A stretch of DNA of 19,165 nucleotides from Brachionus koreanus (GCA_016987375.1 PJRA01000401.1:238376-257540), one strand, 5' to 3'; positions 9,104-18,899 are shown, counted from the first letter of the stretch. Translations and numbers: made by a program. The notes: generated by a model from the letters alone, not told the origin.

Positions 9104-9201
9104 ATGTGATTTTCGTTTTAATTAAAAAAGTTTTTTGTAACTGCAGTTTAAAAAAATTCTGGTTTTAATATAATTTTGAAATATTTATTTAAAAAAAAAA
9201 A

Positions 9202-10305
9202 ATGAATCAAAGCACATGGCCTCAATTCAACTTAAAACCATATTGCTTTGGTACCGAGATGCTTCAAGAATTTCTATTCTCACTTGCTGAACATAATAAT
9301 AATCGTGTTAATAATTGTGAATTGTTTTCTGTAAATTTATTTAAAAAAAGGTCTAGCTTCATTCAAATAATTATCCATTAGGGCTATTTTAAAACAAGCT
9401 CTGTGGCTGCATTTATTTTTGAAATGAGTGAAAGATTCGACTTGGATAATGAATCAAAATTTTTGGCCATCGAAGTTTTTGACAGGTGAGCTTTATTTTA
9501 TCCGACATATTTAAATATCTCATTGAAAAAAGGTTTATGGCTTTTCATTTGAAAGAGATTCATGAAGCAATTAAAATAAATAGATGTAAAGACTGGAGTA
9601 TTGTTGTCCAAAAAATCCAAGATCAGATCATACTTCGTTCTTTAACTTGCATACAACTAGCTAACAAGTTTAATAATGGGAAAAATATAATCAAGTTAAA
9701 CAGCATCCGGGAATTGCTTGCTGAATTCGGATACAAATTTAGCTTTGAAGCAATTTTAAATTCTGAGCTCAGAGTCCTTAAATATTTAGACTTTAGATTA
9801 AACATTATTACTCCTTATAATTCAATTGAAATATTACTTGAAATTTTAGGTCATAATTTAAAAAACTCAGAGCCTAAAGTCTTATTTATGATTGCTATTC
9901 GTTTACTTGAAAGTTTTTACTTTTCAAAAGAAATAATTTACCAAGAACTTTACGAGTCTTATTCAGGAAAATGCCAAGACCAAACAGATCAGTAGTTTCT
10001 TTCCTTTTTTTTTTTTTTGAAAATTTTACACAATTTTTAATTAGAATACGACTTAAAATGCTTGAAAATGACTGCATTATTTTATCTTGTGCTTTAATAT
10101 GTGCATCAGCTAGAATAATAAGTAAAAATGAATCGAAATATTATGAAGAGGTGTTTTTTTTTTTAAATCGAAATATTTGAAAGCTGATATTAAAATGTTT
10201 ATTTTAAAGGTAGTTCATTGTTTATGCAATATTTGCCAATTGGAAAAAAATGATGTTGATGAATTTTCTCAAATATTATGCCGCTATAGTTTAAGTGAAC
10301 ATTAA
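9202..10305 (+). CDS. CNTD1: Cyclin N-terminal domain-containing protein 1 (meiotic crossover factor), five exons
   Basis: CNTD1 (COSA-1 in nematodes) is a cyclin-like nuclear protein that marks and matures crossover sites in meiosis. Exons: 9202-9330, 9382-9485, 9533-9991, 10045-10150 and 10210-10305, with introns of 51, 47, 53 and 59 bp. All phases join, giving 297 residues (human CNTD1 about 330). Seen: FIFEMSERFDLDNESKFLAIEVFDRFM at about 54-80 (interrupted by an intron at residue 78) and SLTCIQLANKF at 114-124. Then comes ILNSELRVLKYLDFRLNIITP at about 152-172 (typical cyclin-box helices), and a C-terminal helical half including CIILSCALICASARII. Matches to the human protein extend to the last exon. 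Donors of introns 3 (GTAGTT) and 4 (GTGTTT) are weak, and both introns carry long T runs, so the 3' exon edges are the least certain part. Another cyclin-box protein is possible but less likely given the end-to-end match. Confidence 0.85.
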
Positions 10306-10599
10306 ATTTAACTTTGTTTAGATCAAAAATAACTTATTTTTTTCATATATTCTTTTTTAAAATTGCTTCAAATACAAAATTCATAAAATTATAGTTTGAA
10401 TAATCTTAAAATATAAGAATCCAAAAAAAATAAAATAAAAAATTAAACTGTTTCAAAATATGTTTTCTATTTAGACTTATTATTAAGGATTATTTTTATT
10501 TAAGAAAATATACTAAAAAATTTTTGAAATTTAATTTTTAAATTTTAAATAATTAAAACATGAAAAATTTGTTACTCATCCTAAACGAAACATTAAATG
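10306..10599. other. CNTD1 3' flank, AT-rich
   Basis: No gene is visible. Several AATAAA motifs occur (for example near 10429), and one probably ends the CNTD1 transcript, but I cannot choose between them. Confidence 0.4.
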
Positions 10600-10900
10600 A
10601 ATGCTCTGTTGTGGTGCCTTAGAAGAGAAAATGGCAAGGCACTAAATGAGATCCCTATTTGCTATGATCAGGTCGTCCACATGCCCATATGTGTACTGGG
10701 TATATCGTTTGATGAGCCGCAGTACACAATTGAGCAACATTTGCTGGATGTAGGGTGTCAAGCTTAATCCGAAGTGAATTCTGTTCAATTCGTAGAACTT
10801 GCATCCGCATTCAAAAGTAGTAACAAATTTGCACTTGGGTAAAGTTGTACGTTGAACAACTCTTGCTTAAAATCTATCTTGCTGTACCAAAGATCTTTTC
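10600..10900 (-). mobile_element. Reverse transcriptase relic with three core motifs, one frameshift
   Basis: The minus strand carries a reverse-transcriptase palm segment. It reads YSKIDFKQELFNVQL (the first catalytic-aspartate block), then, after a one-base frame shift, FYELNRIHFGLSLTP (the second block) and YTYGHVDDLIIA (third block, with VDD where YxDD is usual, at 10672-10680). A TAG stop follows six codons after this block. The spacing fits LTR-type retroelements (Ty3-like) better than LINEs, since the three blocks are compact, but I cannot assign a family. No LTR, integrase or protease is visible nearby. The order on the minus strand places it between the convergent 3' ends of CNTD1 and UNC-45. 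Confidence 0.75.
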
Positions 10901-11296
10901 ATTCTAATGTATCTTTTTTGATCATCAGCCATCCTCTTATTCACACTCTTTTCTTTGATAATCAATAAAGTTCTCTAAAATAAATATGTATTGCATGGAA
11001 CACTAGAAAACAATAAATTGTCATCATTTGTGCCATTTATATTTATTCAATAAACTAACTAAACTAACTAATATTGAAGCAGCATAATATTTTTTAATGA
11101 TATTTGCCAATGATGTATGATGTCTTTGTGACATTCATTGAAAAAAATGCTCGATTAAAAATACTTAACTCCATTTAAATGTATTAGAAAATAGGTAATT
11201 TTTTAATTTTATCAAAAATTTAAATGATCACGATGAAAATTTTGGTCAAATTTCTCAAATTAGGGTAATAGACACTAATTATATAATTCAAATAAT
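10901..11296. other. UNC-45 3' flank, no gene seen
   Basis: This is AT-rich DNA between the reverse-transcriptase relic and the end of UNC-45. It includes a short simple-sequence stretch of AACTA-type units near 11048-11070. No coding potential or RNA gene is visible. Confidence 0.4.
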
Positions 11297-11311
11297 TTTA
11301 TTAATTAAAAA

Positions 11312-11317
11312 TTTATT
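11312..11317 (-). promoter_or_regulatory. Candidate polyadenylation signal of UNC-45 (AATAAA)
   Basis: AATAAA on the minus strand lies about 16 nt after the UNC-45 stop. A second copy is at 11297-11302. Base composition makes chance copies likely, so only the position supports the call. Confidence 0.35.
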
Positions 11318-11332
11318 AATTAAAATTAAATT

Positions 11333-14300
11333 TTAATCACTCTGATTCTCGTTTGAAAAACTAGCCATTGTTGGTTTGATCAATTCATTCTCAAGTGCAC
11401 TTTTAACGATTCCACATGCTAAATTTTTTACTTTTACTCTTTCTTTTTCAACATCAAGTCTTGATAAAGCAACCACTACATCCATTAGTTCTGAATTGAC
11501 TATCTGTGTTAGAAAATTTGTATTTTTTGAAACTATATTATCCAAAATATAGAATATTCTGAACTGAAGTTCAACATCAGAAACACAAGCTGCTTGTTTA
11601 AAAATTGGTATGAATGATTTTACTTCTAAAATTCGTTGACAAATTTTTTCACTATTTTCACTTAGCTGTGCAAGAGCACCACTAGCAGCTAAATTCAATT
11701 TTATATCATCTTCTTCTCCACAATAAAGAACCAATAGTTTGATTCTATCATTATCAGGCTTTTCGTAAACAAATAACACATCTTCATTCTGAGCCATATT
11801 GCATAAACATTCAGTTGCAGCTCGTCTTAAATCCTCATGTTCATCAAACATATAATGTTCGATATTACTGATTCCTTGTTCTTTGACTATTCGTTTACGT
11901 ACACTATCATTAACACCCGCTAGATTTGTCAGTGCCAATAAAGATTCAAAATTTTCGAGAGCAGTCTTTTCTGGATGAAGAAGTTTAATCAATGGTCTTA
12001 CTACTTCAAGAACTCTTTGACCTGGAAATGCAAGTTCAGGATTTATGCTGATAGCAATTTTGGCCAAAGCTTGGGCAGCTCTTGTTTTGCCAAGATCAGT
12101 ACCAGTTGATGACAAAGGTATCAAAGCTTTACCAGCACCAGCAGCCACCAATTTACCTCTATTTTCAATTTCTTCAGCCATGACCAAATAAATGCTAGCA
12201 ATTAACTCTTTACAACTTTCAGAATCATGTTTTGTCATCAATGTTAGTGCATTAGCGATTCCAAGATCTATCAATGTTTGCCTTCTTTGTTTAAAATAAA
12301 ATTCTTTGTCTTTTTCATTTTCTTCTGGTATATGATGTTTAGCATATTCGGCAAGTTTCATCATTTCTTCACTTGGTTTTTTTGCAGGATTTGCATTAGA
12401 CAAATTGCAAAGAATAGAAGCAATGCTAAACAAAATATTTTTATCATCTTTTTTAGCTAATTCAAATAGTTCTTTGATCGAAGCATGATCTTGAATTAAA
12501 ATATGTTTAACATCAGCGTCTAAGCTTAAATAAGCCAAGCCATCACAAGCCCATTTTTTGTTGTCAAAATCCATTGAGGAGCACAGAATCTTTCTACAAG
12601 CATGTTCAAGTTTTTCCGTTGAACCATCAGCCAGGAGTTTTACACTTGCATCACTGCCTCGACAAGAAGCAAGTTTGCACAAGCCTACTAATGCACGTAC
12701 TTTTATGGCATTGTTTTTGGAGTTATACAATTTTTTTAGAATATCAATTCCTTCTGATAAGATTCCAGTCGCTTTGTCTTTTTTAGAAGCTGAATAAACA
12801 ACAGCTTCAACTGCTATTTTTTCTTGAATCGGATCATCCGAATCAGCCAAGTCAAGCATGAGATTTAAGAGGTTTTGCTGCATTATTACATTGTTACCGA
12901 CATCAAATGGTCCTTGCAAAATAACGCCAATACATGCTATTGCTTTTAGTTTGGCATATTTGTCATTTTCACGCTCACATAAGTCTTTTATAAATTTATT
13001 GACAGTTTCTTGATATGTTTCTCTTTCTGTGTCCGAAAAAATATCGTCATAGACAGCACTTAAACAGCAAGAGACATGCATTTTCGTATGTTCGGTTAAT
13101 GGTAAACTATTTGGCATATTTAGCTCAGGAATTGTAGATGCAACTCTTAATAATTTGGGAATACCGAAAACTATAAATCGGGAGGTCCAGCCGCATCCTT
13201 GGGCTCTATCTACAAATTTAAGACATAAATCAATGCAGTTGTCTCTGCCGTATCCTGAGCACTTGGGATCCATTATTAGCATAATCACATTGCGAAAAAT
13301 TTCGTCTATATATTCTTGAACCTCTTTAGCTTAAAAAACAATTATATTTTAGTTAGAATAGTCTGATTTTAGTATCATAGTAACATCTAGACCTGATAAT
13401 GACTCGGGTCAGAATAAAAAATAAATAAAAAAAAAAATTAGCAAACTGTACCGATGGTAAATGGTTATTTTTTTTTAATCTAAGCTAATGATGTTGATGT
13501 CTAAAAATCTCTTAGCAGTAAAAGTTGGCAGTATGTGACTAATTATCAATATCAATATGAAATGTTCTAAATTTTTTCTTTTTGCTTTAATTTCTAATCT
13601 TTGGAAGAGTATTTTTTTGGTCTTGGACCAAAAATTTTTTTAATGAATTTGAGAATTTAAGAAATTATTCGCAAAAATTACTGAACAAAATATGCAAATG
13701 TACATGGAGCTTACATGTCAATTTTCGACTTTAAGAAAAATTTCATTCAAAAAGATATGATTACGAAAATTTTAAATGAAAGCAAAGAGGATCAATCATT
13801 TTGTTTTGAAATTTTTTCTATTTCTAATTAAAAAATCAATTAAATTAAAAATTATAATATGACTCTTTTATCCATTTTATAAAAATTAGTTTTTTTATAG
13901 CGTTTAATGTTTTTAAATAACAATAAAATGTTTTAAAAAAAAAAAAAACTAAAATGCTGTATTATTTATTTTATTTAAAATATAGTTTGGGTTTAAACCC
14001 CGGAATGGATCTTAGTCCTTCCTATCAGCCGCATGAAAATACTGTATTAGGAACAACATAAAAATAAATTCTAATTCTAGACTTAATGTCAAATATATCT
14101 AAATTTATCACTTTTCTTATTTATTAATAATTGATTTAAATGAAACTTTTATACAATCAAAAAAAAATTAATTATTAATTATTATTCAATAAAAATTTAT
14201 ATTCTGAATTTTTTTATCTTTCTTGTTTCATTTATCAAGTTAACTCTTTTGATTGTACATTAAGTGAGTCAATGTAATCTTATCCCAAAATTTAGCCTGT

Positions 14301-16438
14301 TATCAAAAAAATATGTCTCTTATCTTTTTGAATAAAACTATAGTAAAATTTATCACGATCAAGCTTTTGAATTAGAGGATAAGATAAAGGTTATTTTCCT
14401 TTTTGTAGTTTTGGCTCTTTAGATGATGCCAAAAAATATCTAGAACGAGAATTTAAGGTAAATAAATAGATAATTAGTGTTTTATTTATCAAATAAAAAA
14501 AATATAATAAAAAAATTTGTTCTAAATTCAGTATTATAGTTTTTTTTTCATAAAATAAACAAGTCAATAATTATAAGCCATTTTTAATTCAAAATAAAAA
14601 AAAAAAAAGATAAAAACATAGCAAGTTTGACTTTAGAGATTAATTATTTTTTTAACAAAAAAGAAAAATCCTGGAACTTGTAAATAATAAATAAACTTAT
14701 AGTACAGTATGTCACAAAAAGTTAGAATCAATCTGTAAAATATTAAAGCTAGTTTTTTAATCAAAATAATAGTCGGATATCCGATGTATTGATTGATTTT
14801 TTTTACCGAATATGCTAAAAAACTTGATTATCTTTAATTTGAGACCACGCTTGACATAAATTGAGACAATAAGCTTATTAATTGATCTAAACAAAGAAAG
14901 ACAAGCAATAATTTGCCAAAAAAATTAGCGACAAAGAAAGATGGCAAATTAAAGGTCTTTTCGAAGATCAGACAAAAACTGAAAGAGAAATAGCTGGGTT
15001 AGTTGGAGTTTCGCAAAAATGCGTAAATACAACCAAGCACAATTTCCAAGCGATATCTAGGGTGAACAACTTTGGCAACTGCGGGAGACGTCCAAAACTA
15101 TCTAATCTTGATGTATCGTATATTTTTAGATTGGTCCGAAAAGACCCTACTACGACAAATACTTTAATTCGAAATTCAAGGAACAAAAGATAAGTGTAGA
15201 AAGGGTCCTAACCCAGGTATTGATTTTTATCCCATCGTTAAAAAGCCACTTCTAACTGTCAGCGATAGAAAAAAACGGTAAAAGTTGTGTAAAGAAAGAC
15301 TTAATTTGACTGAGAAAGTATAAGGGACTGGATAATGTCGGTAGAAATAAAAAAAAAAGAAAACCTTCCTATAGCTGGACTACGTTAGTCTTCCTGCTTT
15401 GTCAATAATTTAGCTAAACAAAATTTGACAGTAGAATATAAGTATTCAATAATCATATTTTTTTACTTAATCAAAATTTTGAAGCATGTCCAAAATCGAT
15501 CCAGCTTTAATAATCGAAAAAGAACTAACAAGTTTTTCAAAATAATAAAATCACTTACAAAATTCATAACTCTGATTAATTTGTTTTTTGGTTTTTCTTT
15601 TGTTTTCCAAATCAGTAAGAGAATAGATCATATTTTGAACAATTAGTGATGAAGCAGTAGAAATTGATTCTTTTTGGTGGGATATAAGAGAGGCTATCAG
15701 ATCTGCCTGAAGTTGGTTGAACACTAATTTAGCTCTCTTAAAAGAATTCTTGCATATTGAAGCCAAAATTCTAGTAACAGCAAGAGTGACTTCATCATTT
15801 GAATGTGAATTTTTTATTTCGATCAATTTATTTATGCCGTCAATAGATAAAATTTCATTGCATCCTGAATCTTCGCGGCTCAGTACAATCAAATTGTTCA
15901 AAGCATTTAATCTATTTTCTCCATTGGCTGTCTTGGCTGTCTCGAACATTTTTGAAACTTGAGATCTTGTAGATTTTTGCTCATCAGCTTTGTCTTGAAT
16001 AAGTTTACTAAGTGATTGAATTAGACTTATGGATTCTTTGTTTTTTGGCTCAATAATCAAAATTCTTTTCGCGTCTTTTAGTGACTCCTCTAAACGATCA
16101 AGTTCTTTTAAAGCAAAACTTCTACGATATAAAGCTTTGGTATCATCTGGAATTGCTAACAAAACTTTAGATGCATCATTTATTGCTTCTTGGAAATTTC
16201 CTAATTTCAAATTAGATTGAGATCTATTGTTTAAACACTTATGAAGACAATCATTTGATCTAATCAGCTCTTTAAATTGCATTAAATTTTCGGTGTCGGA
16301 TGAAACAATTGTCGAATCTAATTTCAGCTTATCTAGTTCTGATGAAATGGTCTCAATAGCTTGTGAATAGTACTGAATTGCTAATTGATATTTTGATTGC
16401 TTGAAAGCGCTATTTCCTTGTTCTTTTAACTCATCCAT
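11333..16438 (-). CDS. UNC45A: UNC-45 myosin co-chaperone (TPR + UCS domains), two exons
   Basis: UNC-45 couples Hsp90 to the folding and assembly of myosin motors in the cytosol. Exons 15559-16438 and 11333-13329 join in phase 1 (T|CT gives Ser294) across a 2,229-bp intron with a consensus GTAAGT donor. The protein is 958 residues; animal UNC-45 proteins are about 930-960. Residues 1-140 form three TPR motifs. The five carboxylate-clamp residues that hold the Hsp90 C-terminus are present: K5, N9, N71, K101 and R105. The central armadillo-like domain covers about 150-500 (NNLIVLSREDSG, LQGPFDVGNN). The UCS domain fills the C-terminal half (ALVGLCKLAS, DGLAYLSLDADVK, KYAKHHIPE-like, ELAFPGQRVLEVVRPL, EHEDLRRAATECLCNMA). 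The sequence recalls vertebrate UNC45A more than B, but a single invertebrate copy would be orthologous to both. A loop of about 25 extra residues lies between the first and second TPR. The start is the first Met before the TPR. The gene is divergent from NMD3. Confidence 0.95.
13985..14065. other. GC-richer patch in the UNC-45 intron
   Basis: This patch contains the palindrome GGTTTAAACC and a plus-strand open stretch reading GMDLSPSYQPHENTVLGTT and then a stop. Read on the minus strand it is followed by an A/T tail of TAAATAAAATAAATAA type, so it may be the 3' end of a decayed retroelement. I do not recognise a family. Confidence 0.3.
14409..14457 (+). other. Orphan exon-like cassette, antisense in the UNC-45 intron
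   Basis: A T-rich tract ending TTTTTGTAG precedes 49 bases, and GTAAATAA follows, so both splice borders look real. The 49 bases read FGSLDDAKKYLEREFK, a plausible amphipathic helix, in one open frame, with one leading base (phase 2 before, phase 0 after). The other two frames hit stops. I find no partner exon on either side within the intron. It could be a single captured or pseudogene exon, part of a small nested gene, or chance. I do not recognise the peptide. Confidence 0.3.
14703..15420 (+). mobile_element. Tc1/mariner-like transposon, 3'-truncated and inactive
   Basis: A TA at 14703-14704 is followed by CAGTATGTCACAAAAAGTT, which looks like the left terminal inverted repeat of a Tc1-type element. 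The coding remnant reads KTEREIAGLVGVSQKCVN and then RRPKLSNLDVSYIFRLVRKDP (about 14929-15193), the paired-like helix-turn-helix DNA-binding region of the transposase. After a TAA stop, another frame reads KKPLLTVSDRKKR, a stop, then KLCKERLNLT (15231-15320), which matches the start of the catalytic domain. The DDE residues and the right inverted repeat are not found. The element lies in the UNC-45 intron in antisense orientation. The right boundary is a guess. Confidence 0.8.
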
Positions 16439-16527
16439 TGTTCAAACAAATCAGTTCAAATTCAAAATTTTAGAAATTATTTGTTATCTATTTTTAAATG
16501 AATCAAGTATTTATTAGAAAAATAGAA

Positions 16528-16535
16528 TATCGATA
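16528..16535. promoter_or_regulatory. DRE-like motif TATCGATA upstream of UNC-45
   Basis: The palindrome TATCGATA, the core of the DREF/BEAF-32 site found at insect housekeeping promoters, lies 90 bp before the UNC-45 start codon and overlaps an ATTGG box. Whether this organism has such factors is unknown, and an 8-bp AT-rich palindrome can occur by chance. Confidence 0.3.
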
Positions 16536-17215
16536 TTGGTTTGTGTTTATCTATATAGCACAGCCGTTAAAAAGGAGGATAATTTAATGTATCATCCGGT
16601 TAATATATCCCTATTATTTGCGATTGGAGGGATCAATCTGATCAAATATTCTCAAAATTAAAGTTCAATTGTATAATTTTTATGATTGCTTTTCATCATA
16701 ATTTATTCGCAATGCAAAATTATTTTTGATTACAATAGCCTCTATGATTTAATAAACAATTGTGAATTAATAGTAAATTTCGTTGAAAAAAATTTGATCA
16801 ATCTTTTGACTTTTTATTATCTCCATAGAAAAATGTAATTTTATTTTCTCCTAAATTAAAAAAAAATTCATTTTATATAAGCAGCATAATTTTTTTTTTT
16901 AAAAAATAACTATCATTCTTTTAATTATTTTTGTCTGATTCTATATTTTCTAAATAAAAAGAAATTCTGTAAATTGATAAGAATAAAAAACACTCAATGC
17001 AATAAAACGTTAACATTTTTAAAGCATTTTTTTTTTTTTTTTTAAAAAAAAAGATATGCTGAATTAAGTGGTCTTTAGTAATTTCATAAACTAAATTTAT
17101 GCTAAAATTATGAAATAAATTAAGAATATATGAACTTGATTTTAAAAATTTTGATTTTAAATATTTTCATTTATAAAAATAAAATAAAAAAAAATATAAA
17201 ATTCATATTGATTCG

Positions 17216-17221
17216 CACGTG
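17216..17221. promoter_or_regulatory. E-box CACGTG 25 bp before the NMD3 start
   Basis: The canonical palindromic E-box CACGTG (flanked G..C) lies 25 bp before the NMD3 ATG. It is the only exact copy I noticed in the window. CACGTG is bound by Myc/Max and related bHLH-zip factors, which drive ribosome-biogenesis genes in animals, and NMD3 is one of these. Functional use here is inference. Confidence 0.45.
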
Positions 17222-17246
17222 CTGCTTAAATAATATATACTTAAAA

Positions 17247-18899
17247 ATGGCTAGTTCTCAAGTTAAATCAGCTAATAAAATGTAAGATTTTGGTCCGTTT
17301 ATGTGAACAAGTCTTGTTAAAAATGTTTATTTAGACTTTGTTGCCAATGTGGAATTTTGATTGACCAAAATCCACTTAATACTTGTATGCAATGTATTCA
17401 ATCAAAGGTTGATATAACACAAGATTTGTCAAAACAATGCTTGCTTCAATTTTGTGGCAAATGTGAACGTTATCTCCAGCCGCCTACTACATGGATAACT
17501 GCAACACTGGAATCTCGTCAGTTATTGGCAATATGCTTAAAACGAATCAAAGGATTAAATAAAGTAAATCTAGTCGATGCTGGATTCATATGGACTGAGC
17601 CTCATTCAAAAAGAATCAAAGTTAAAATAACTGTTCAAAAGGATATTCAAGGAGCTTTACTGCAGCAAACAACGATTATCGATTTTCAAATAGTAAATCA
17701 AATATGTGAAGATTGTCAACGAGTAGAAGCCAAGGATTATTGGAAATGTGTTGTCCAAGTACGTCAGAGAGCTCAGCACAAAAAAACATTTTTCTATTTG
17801 GAACAGTTGATTCTTAAACTAAATGCACACCATAAAACAGTATCTATTAAGCAAACAAGTGATGGAATCGATTTTTTTTATGCTTTGCAACCAGATGCTA
17901 GAAAATTAGTTGATTTTTTATTGAGTGCAGCTCCTTGTAGATATGAAACATCGAAACGTTTGATTTCTCACGATATCCACAGCAATGTTTATAACTACAA
18001 GCATACATTTTCTGTAGAGATTGTGCCAATTTGCAAAGACGACATAGTTTGTTTGCCTCAAAAATTGTCAAAAGAATTGGGCGGATTTGGACCTATTTGC
18101 ATTTGCTATCGGATTAGTCAAGTTATTAGCTTGATTGATCCATTCTCTTTAAGAAGTATTTTTGAATTTGAATTAATTGATTTATGAATTTTACTAATAT
18201 TATAAAAAAGTTGTGGATATTGATGCAAATACTTACTGGCGCAATCCATTTCAAGCTATTTGCAATCCAAAGCAATTGAGAGAATTTACAATAATGGACA
18301 TTGAAAAAGATGACAATAGACCTCATTTCTATGGAAAAGGTTCTAATAAGGTAAATTTAATAGCCAAAAATAAAAACATCAATTAAGAATTCTTTCTTAA
18401 GCATGAACTTGCTGATGCTTGGATAATAAAAACGAGTGAAATTACTTCTAATAGTAATCAGTTGCATACTCGAACACATTTGGGTCGACTGTTGAAAATA
18501 GGAGATAGTGCTCTCGGTTTTGATTTAGCTAATGCAAATGTCAATAATGAACATTTGGATGCAATTAAACCAGAAAATTTACCTGACGTTATTTTGGTCA
18601 AAAAAATTTACGGCGATAAATTGGTGCGTCACAAAAAAAGGAAATGGCGTTTGAACCGCTTACCGATTGAGAAAGATGGAGCTAGCGTTGGAACCATAGA
18701 TGATAAAGATTATTTGGACTTTTTAGAAGATTTAGAAGAGGATCCAAAATCCAGAGAAAATATCAATATTTACAAAGATCAGAGAAAAAATTTAATTTCA
18801 GAAAACGAAGAAACTGACACCGAAAATTATCCCCAAATAAGCCTTCAAGAAATGTTAGATGATCTTAAACTAACAGACGAACCGATGGATGACTCTTAA
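17247..18899 (+). CDS. NMD3: 60S ribosomal export adaptor NMD3, four exons
   Basis: NMD3 binds the joining face of the late pre-60S subunit in the nucleus and recruits the exportin CRM1. Exons: 17247-17281, 17335-18155, 18211-18350 and 18402-18899, with introns of 53, 55 and 51 bp. Codons split by introns 1 and 2 rejoin as Ile in both cases. The product is 497 residues; human NMD3 is 503. Zinc-binding cysteine pairs are visible: CCQC at 14-17 with C29/C32, and C52/C55 with C136/C139. Family blocks include LVDAGFIWTEPHSKR, EAKDYWK, KKTFFYLEQLILK, RLISHDIHSN, YNYKHTFSVEIVPICKD and HLGRLLKIGDSALGFDLAN. The C-terminus has a basic cluster (KKRKWRLNRL), an acidic block (FLEDLEEDP) and a leucine-rich ISLQEMLDDLKL stretch that fits the nuclear export signal known in the family. 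The donor of intron 2 (GTATTT) is the weakest, but the resulting SLRIVDIDANTYW matches the expected sequence without a gap. Confidence 0.95.

Larger units (their letters stand above)
13330..15558 (-). other. Large UNC-45 intron, about 30 times the size of the other introns here
   Basis: Donor GTAAGTGA starts at 15558 and the acceptor TTTTTTAAG ends at 13330. The splice joins the residues before and after in frame, and both sides match UNC-45. The intron contains a Tc1-like element on the opposite strand, an exon-like cassette and a GC-richer patch, each listed separately. The rest (13330-13980 and 14460-14700) is AT-rich with no gene that I can see. Confidence 0.9.
16439..17246. promoter_or_regulatory. 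Divergent UNC-45 / NMD3 intergenic promoter region
   Basis: The two start codons are 808 bp apart and point away from each other, so both promoters lie here. The part nearest UNC-45 (16520-16640) is less AT-rich than the rest and contains ATTGG (an inverted CCAAT box) at 16535-16539 and again near 16624. The middle (16680-17210) is A/T homopolymers. No coding sequence or RNA gene is seen. Confidence 0.5.

Noticed and set aside
12278..12797. Plus-strand open frames opposite UNC-45
   Set aside because: They lie fully antisense to conserved UNC-45 codons and are explained by that gene.
13985..14010. GGTTTAAACC palindrome as a tRNA T-arm
   Set aside because: It has no matching stems around it and no cloverleaf can be drawn.
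14968..15186. Minus-strand open frame of 72 codons in the UNC-45 intron
   Set aside because: The opposite strand encodes the Tc1-type helix-turn-helix, which explains the openness.
14703..15420. Active Tc1 element
   Set aside because: The coding region has stops and frame changes, the DDE residues are missing and no right inverted repeat is found before the UNC-45 exon.
11333..16438. Two separate genes: a TPR protein and a UCS protein
   Set aside because: The consensus donor at 15558 and acceptor at 13330 join in phase, and the joined length and domain order equal a normal UNC-45.
16869..17050. Long T runs as transcription terminators or Pol III stops
   Set aside because: Runs of 10 or more T or A are everywhere in this genome, so they carry no information here.
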